Positions 62,525-64,000 of a stretch of 64,000 nt of DNA are shown in pieces. Position numbers and translations under genes: made by a program. The notes beneath the pieces were generated by a model. That model was not told the origin of the DNA, made no database searches, and saw only the letters and a program-made list of their open reading frames with translations. This DNA is from CABZJG01 sp902512685. GTDB taxonomy: Bacteria > Pseudomonadota > Alphaproteobacteria > Rhodobacterales > Rhodobacteraceae. The stretch spans positions 2,604,001 through 2,668,000 of the forward strand of contig CP179201.1 in the NCBI GenBank assembly GCA_051201605.1, in the 5' to 3' direction. Within the stretch, counting starts at the first letter, position 1, and every line of letters starts with the position of its first letter.

Positions 62525-64000
62525 ATGGTACAGCACTCAGACAACCCAGCCGACCCGTTTAAAAAGGCCCTTGCCGAGGCCACCAAAGTGATGGCCGATG
62601 ATCCTGAATTATCGGTAACATATTCAGTGGATCCCACAGGGCTGTCCGGGGATACCATGCGGCTGCCTCAGGTCAGCAGGCGCATGAGCCGCGATGAGGT
62701 TCTGGTGGCGCGCGGAACCGCGGATGCGCTGGCGCTGCACCGAAAATACCACAATGATGCGACCCATAACAAATACTGCCCGCAAGGCAACATTGCACAA
62801 GAGCTTTATGAAGCCATGGAGGTTGCCCGCTGCGAAGCCATGGGCGCGCGTGATATGCCGGGAACCGCCGGAAATATTGACGCCAAAATTGGCGCAGAGG
62901 CTGCGCAGAAGGGCTATGAACAAATAACTGATCGCGCAGATGCCCCGCTTGCGACGGCCACCGGATATTTAATCCGCCATCTTGCGACAGGCCGCGATTT
63001 GCCCGCCGGGGCGCAAAATGTAATGGAACTGTGGCGCGATTTTATCGAAGGTCAGGCGAGCGAGCAGCTGAATAATCTAGATGATATTCTGTCTGATCAA
63101 GCCGATTTTGCCCGTTTTGCTCGGCAGATTATTTCCGATCTTGGATATGGTGACCAACTCGGCGATGACCCCGATGAAATGGATGACGAAGCGCAGGATG
63201 ACGCCGATCAAACCGAAGAGGATGATCAGGATCCCGACAGCACCGGCCAGGACGACAGCTCCGAAGATGAAGCTGACGCCAACCCAGAGCAAAGTCAGGA
63301 TGAGCAACAAGACCCCACGGCGGCGCAAATTAGCCTGGATGACAGCGCGGACGACGAAATAGAAGATGATGCGGACATGCCTGAAGGCGATACGCCACAA
63401 GAGCAGCCAGCGCCGGCGCCCGTGTCCGATGCCGATCCAGATTACAAAGTTTATGATCAAAAATTTGACGAAGAGATCAAAGCCGAGGATCTGGCAGAAC
63501 CTGCCGAGCTTGAACGTCTGCGCGCCTATCTGGACCAACAGCTTGAGCCACTCAAAGGCGCGGTGGCCCGTTTGGCCAATAAACTGCAGCGCCGACTTCA
63601 GGCGCAGCAAAACCGCAGTTGGCTGTTTGATCTGGATGAAGGCATTTTAGATGCAGGACGCTTGGCCCGTGTGGTTAGCACACCGACCACGCCGCTCAGC
63701 TTTAAAATGGAAAAAGATACAGAGTTTCGTGATACTGTTGTGACGCTTTTGCTGGACAACTCCGGCTCTATGCGCGGGCGGCCCATTTCCATTGCGGCCA
63801 TCTGCGCGGATGTTCTGGCGCGTACGCTGGAGCGGTGCAACGTCAAGGTCGAAATCTTGGGCTTTACCACCCGCGCATGGAAAGGCGGGCAAAGCCGCGA
63901 GCAATGGCTCAATGAGGGCCGGCCCCAGCAACCCGGGCGGCTCAATGATTTGCGCCACATTATCTACAAAGGTGCAGATGCACCTTGGCGGCGCGTGCGC
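62525..64000 (+). CDS. cobT: Aerobic cobaltochelatase subunit CobT (5' part, runs off window)
   Basis: 492 codons are in the window, open to the last base; the full protein is about 600-630 residues in relatives. It begins MVQHSDNPADPFKKALAEATKVMADDPELSV. A long Asp/Glu-rich low-complexity stretch occupies about residues 210-320, and the C-terminal von Willebrand A domain starts with an intact MIDAS (LLDNSGSMRG: Asp 411, Ser 413, Ser 415). CobT docks on the CobS ring as a co-subunit. Same strand as cobS; ribosome site is weak. Confidence 0.95.
   Translation, partial: MVQHSDNPADPFKKALAEATKVMADDPELSVTYSVDPTGLSGDTMRLPQVSRRMSRDEVLVARGTADALALHRKYHNDATHNKYCPQGNIAQELYEAMEVARCEAMGARDMPGTAGNIDAKIGAEAAQKGYEQITDRADAPLATATGYLIRHLATGRDLPAGAQNVMELWRDFIEGQASEQLNNLDDILSDQADFARFARQIISDLGYGDQLGDDPDEMDDEAQDDADQTEEDDQDPDSTGQDDSSEDEADANPEQSQDEQQDPTAAQISLDDSADDEIEDDADMPEGDTPQEQPAPAPVSDADPDYKVYDQKFDEEIKAEDLAEPAELERLRAYLDQQLEPLKGAVARLANKLQRRLQAQQNRSWLFDLDEGILDAGRLARVVSTPTTPLSFKMEKDTEFRDTVVTLLLDNSGSMRGRPISIAAICADVLARTLERCNVKVEILGFTTRAWKGGQSREQWLNEGRPQQPGRLNDLRHIIYKGADAPWRRVR

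Noticed and set aside
1..64000. tRNA/rRNA genes, IS elements, prophage, CRISPR arrays
   Set aside because: No cloverleaf-like sequence, transposase, integrase, phage structural gene or regularly spaced repeats were seen by eye in either strand.

Overview
The window is a 64 kb chromosomal segment of an alphaproteobacterium, most likely a marine Rhodobacteraceae (Roseobacter-group) member. Evidence: the order nuoA-N / birA / coaX / rnj; extra small genes inside the nuo operon; an NuoE with a long C-terminal extension; the bolA / dnaJ-like / cobS / cobT neighbourhood (aerobic cobaltochelatase); and a leucine-catabolic ivd-mcc operon. No rRNA, tRNA, insertion sequence, prophage or CRISPR array was seen.

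Layout. 1-1.0 kb: 3' part of a DEAD-box RNA helicase. 1.0-19.9 kb (minus strand): the full 14-gene complex I operon nuoA-N with at least two accessory genes (lipoprotein between nuoG and nuoH, DUF5337 membrane protein between nuoE and nuoF), followed by birA, coaX and rnj. 20.2-25.8 kb (minus): isovaleryl-CoA dehydrogenase, a secreted LprI-like protein, a small membrane protein and both subunits of methylcrotonyl-CoA carboxylase. 26-32.7 kb: a DegT-type aminotransferase divergent from an MmgE/PrpD protein, a phosphoglycolate-phosphatase-like HAD protein, then glmU-glmS (UDP-GlcNAc supply).

32.7-43.3 kb is the accessory-looking part. It is mostly AT-richer, has long gaps, and holds an orphan pseudoazurin, a secreted unknown protein, a voltage-gated-type ion channel, a 2OG-Fe(II) oxygenase, an MBOAT acyltransferase with an SGNH-like partner, and an O-antigen-ligase-type membrane protein. 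It runs into lipid A/LPS functions (a CX5R phosphatase, an LpxL-like acyltransferase, waaA), so the block may form and decorate a surface glycan. 44.8-52.9 kb: moaA, a lipoprotein, a class I glutamine amidotransferase, a Slam-like TPR/beta-barrel protein with no standard start codon in front of its signal peptide, malate synthase G, and a photolyase/cryptochrome followed by a 51-residue DUF2256 zinc-finger gene.

53-64 kb: pepN, an unrecognised 413-residue protein, gatB, bolA, a DnaJ-domain protein, a glutathione S-transferase gene broken by a 7-bp tandem duplication, a Tat-exported MsrB, cobS and the 5' part of cobT (runs off the window). The strongest points for follow-up are the GST frameshift, the Slam-like gene's start, the AT-rich acylation/oxygenase cluster, the accessory nuo genes and the NuoL histidine-rich loop.
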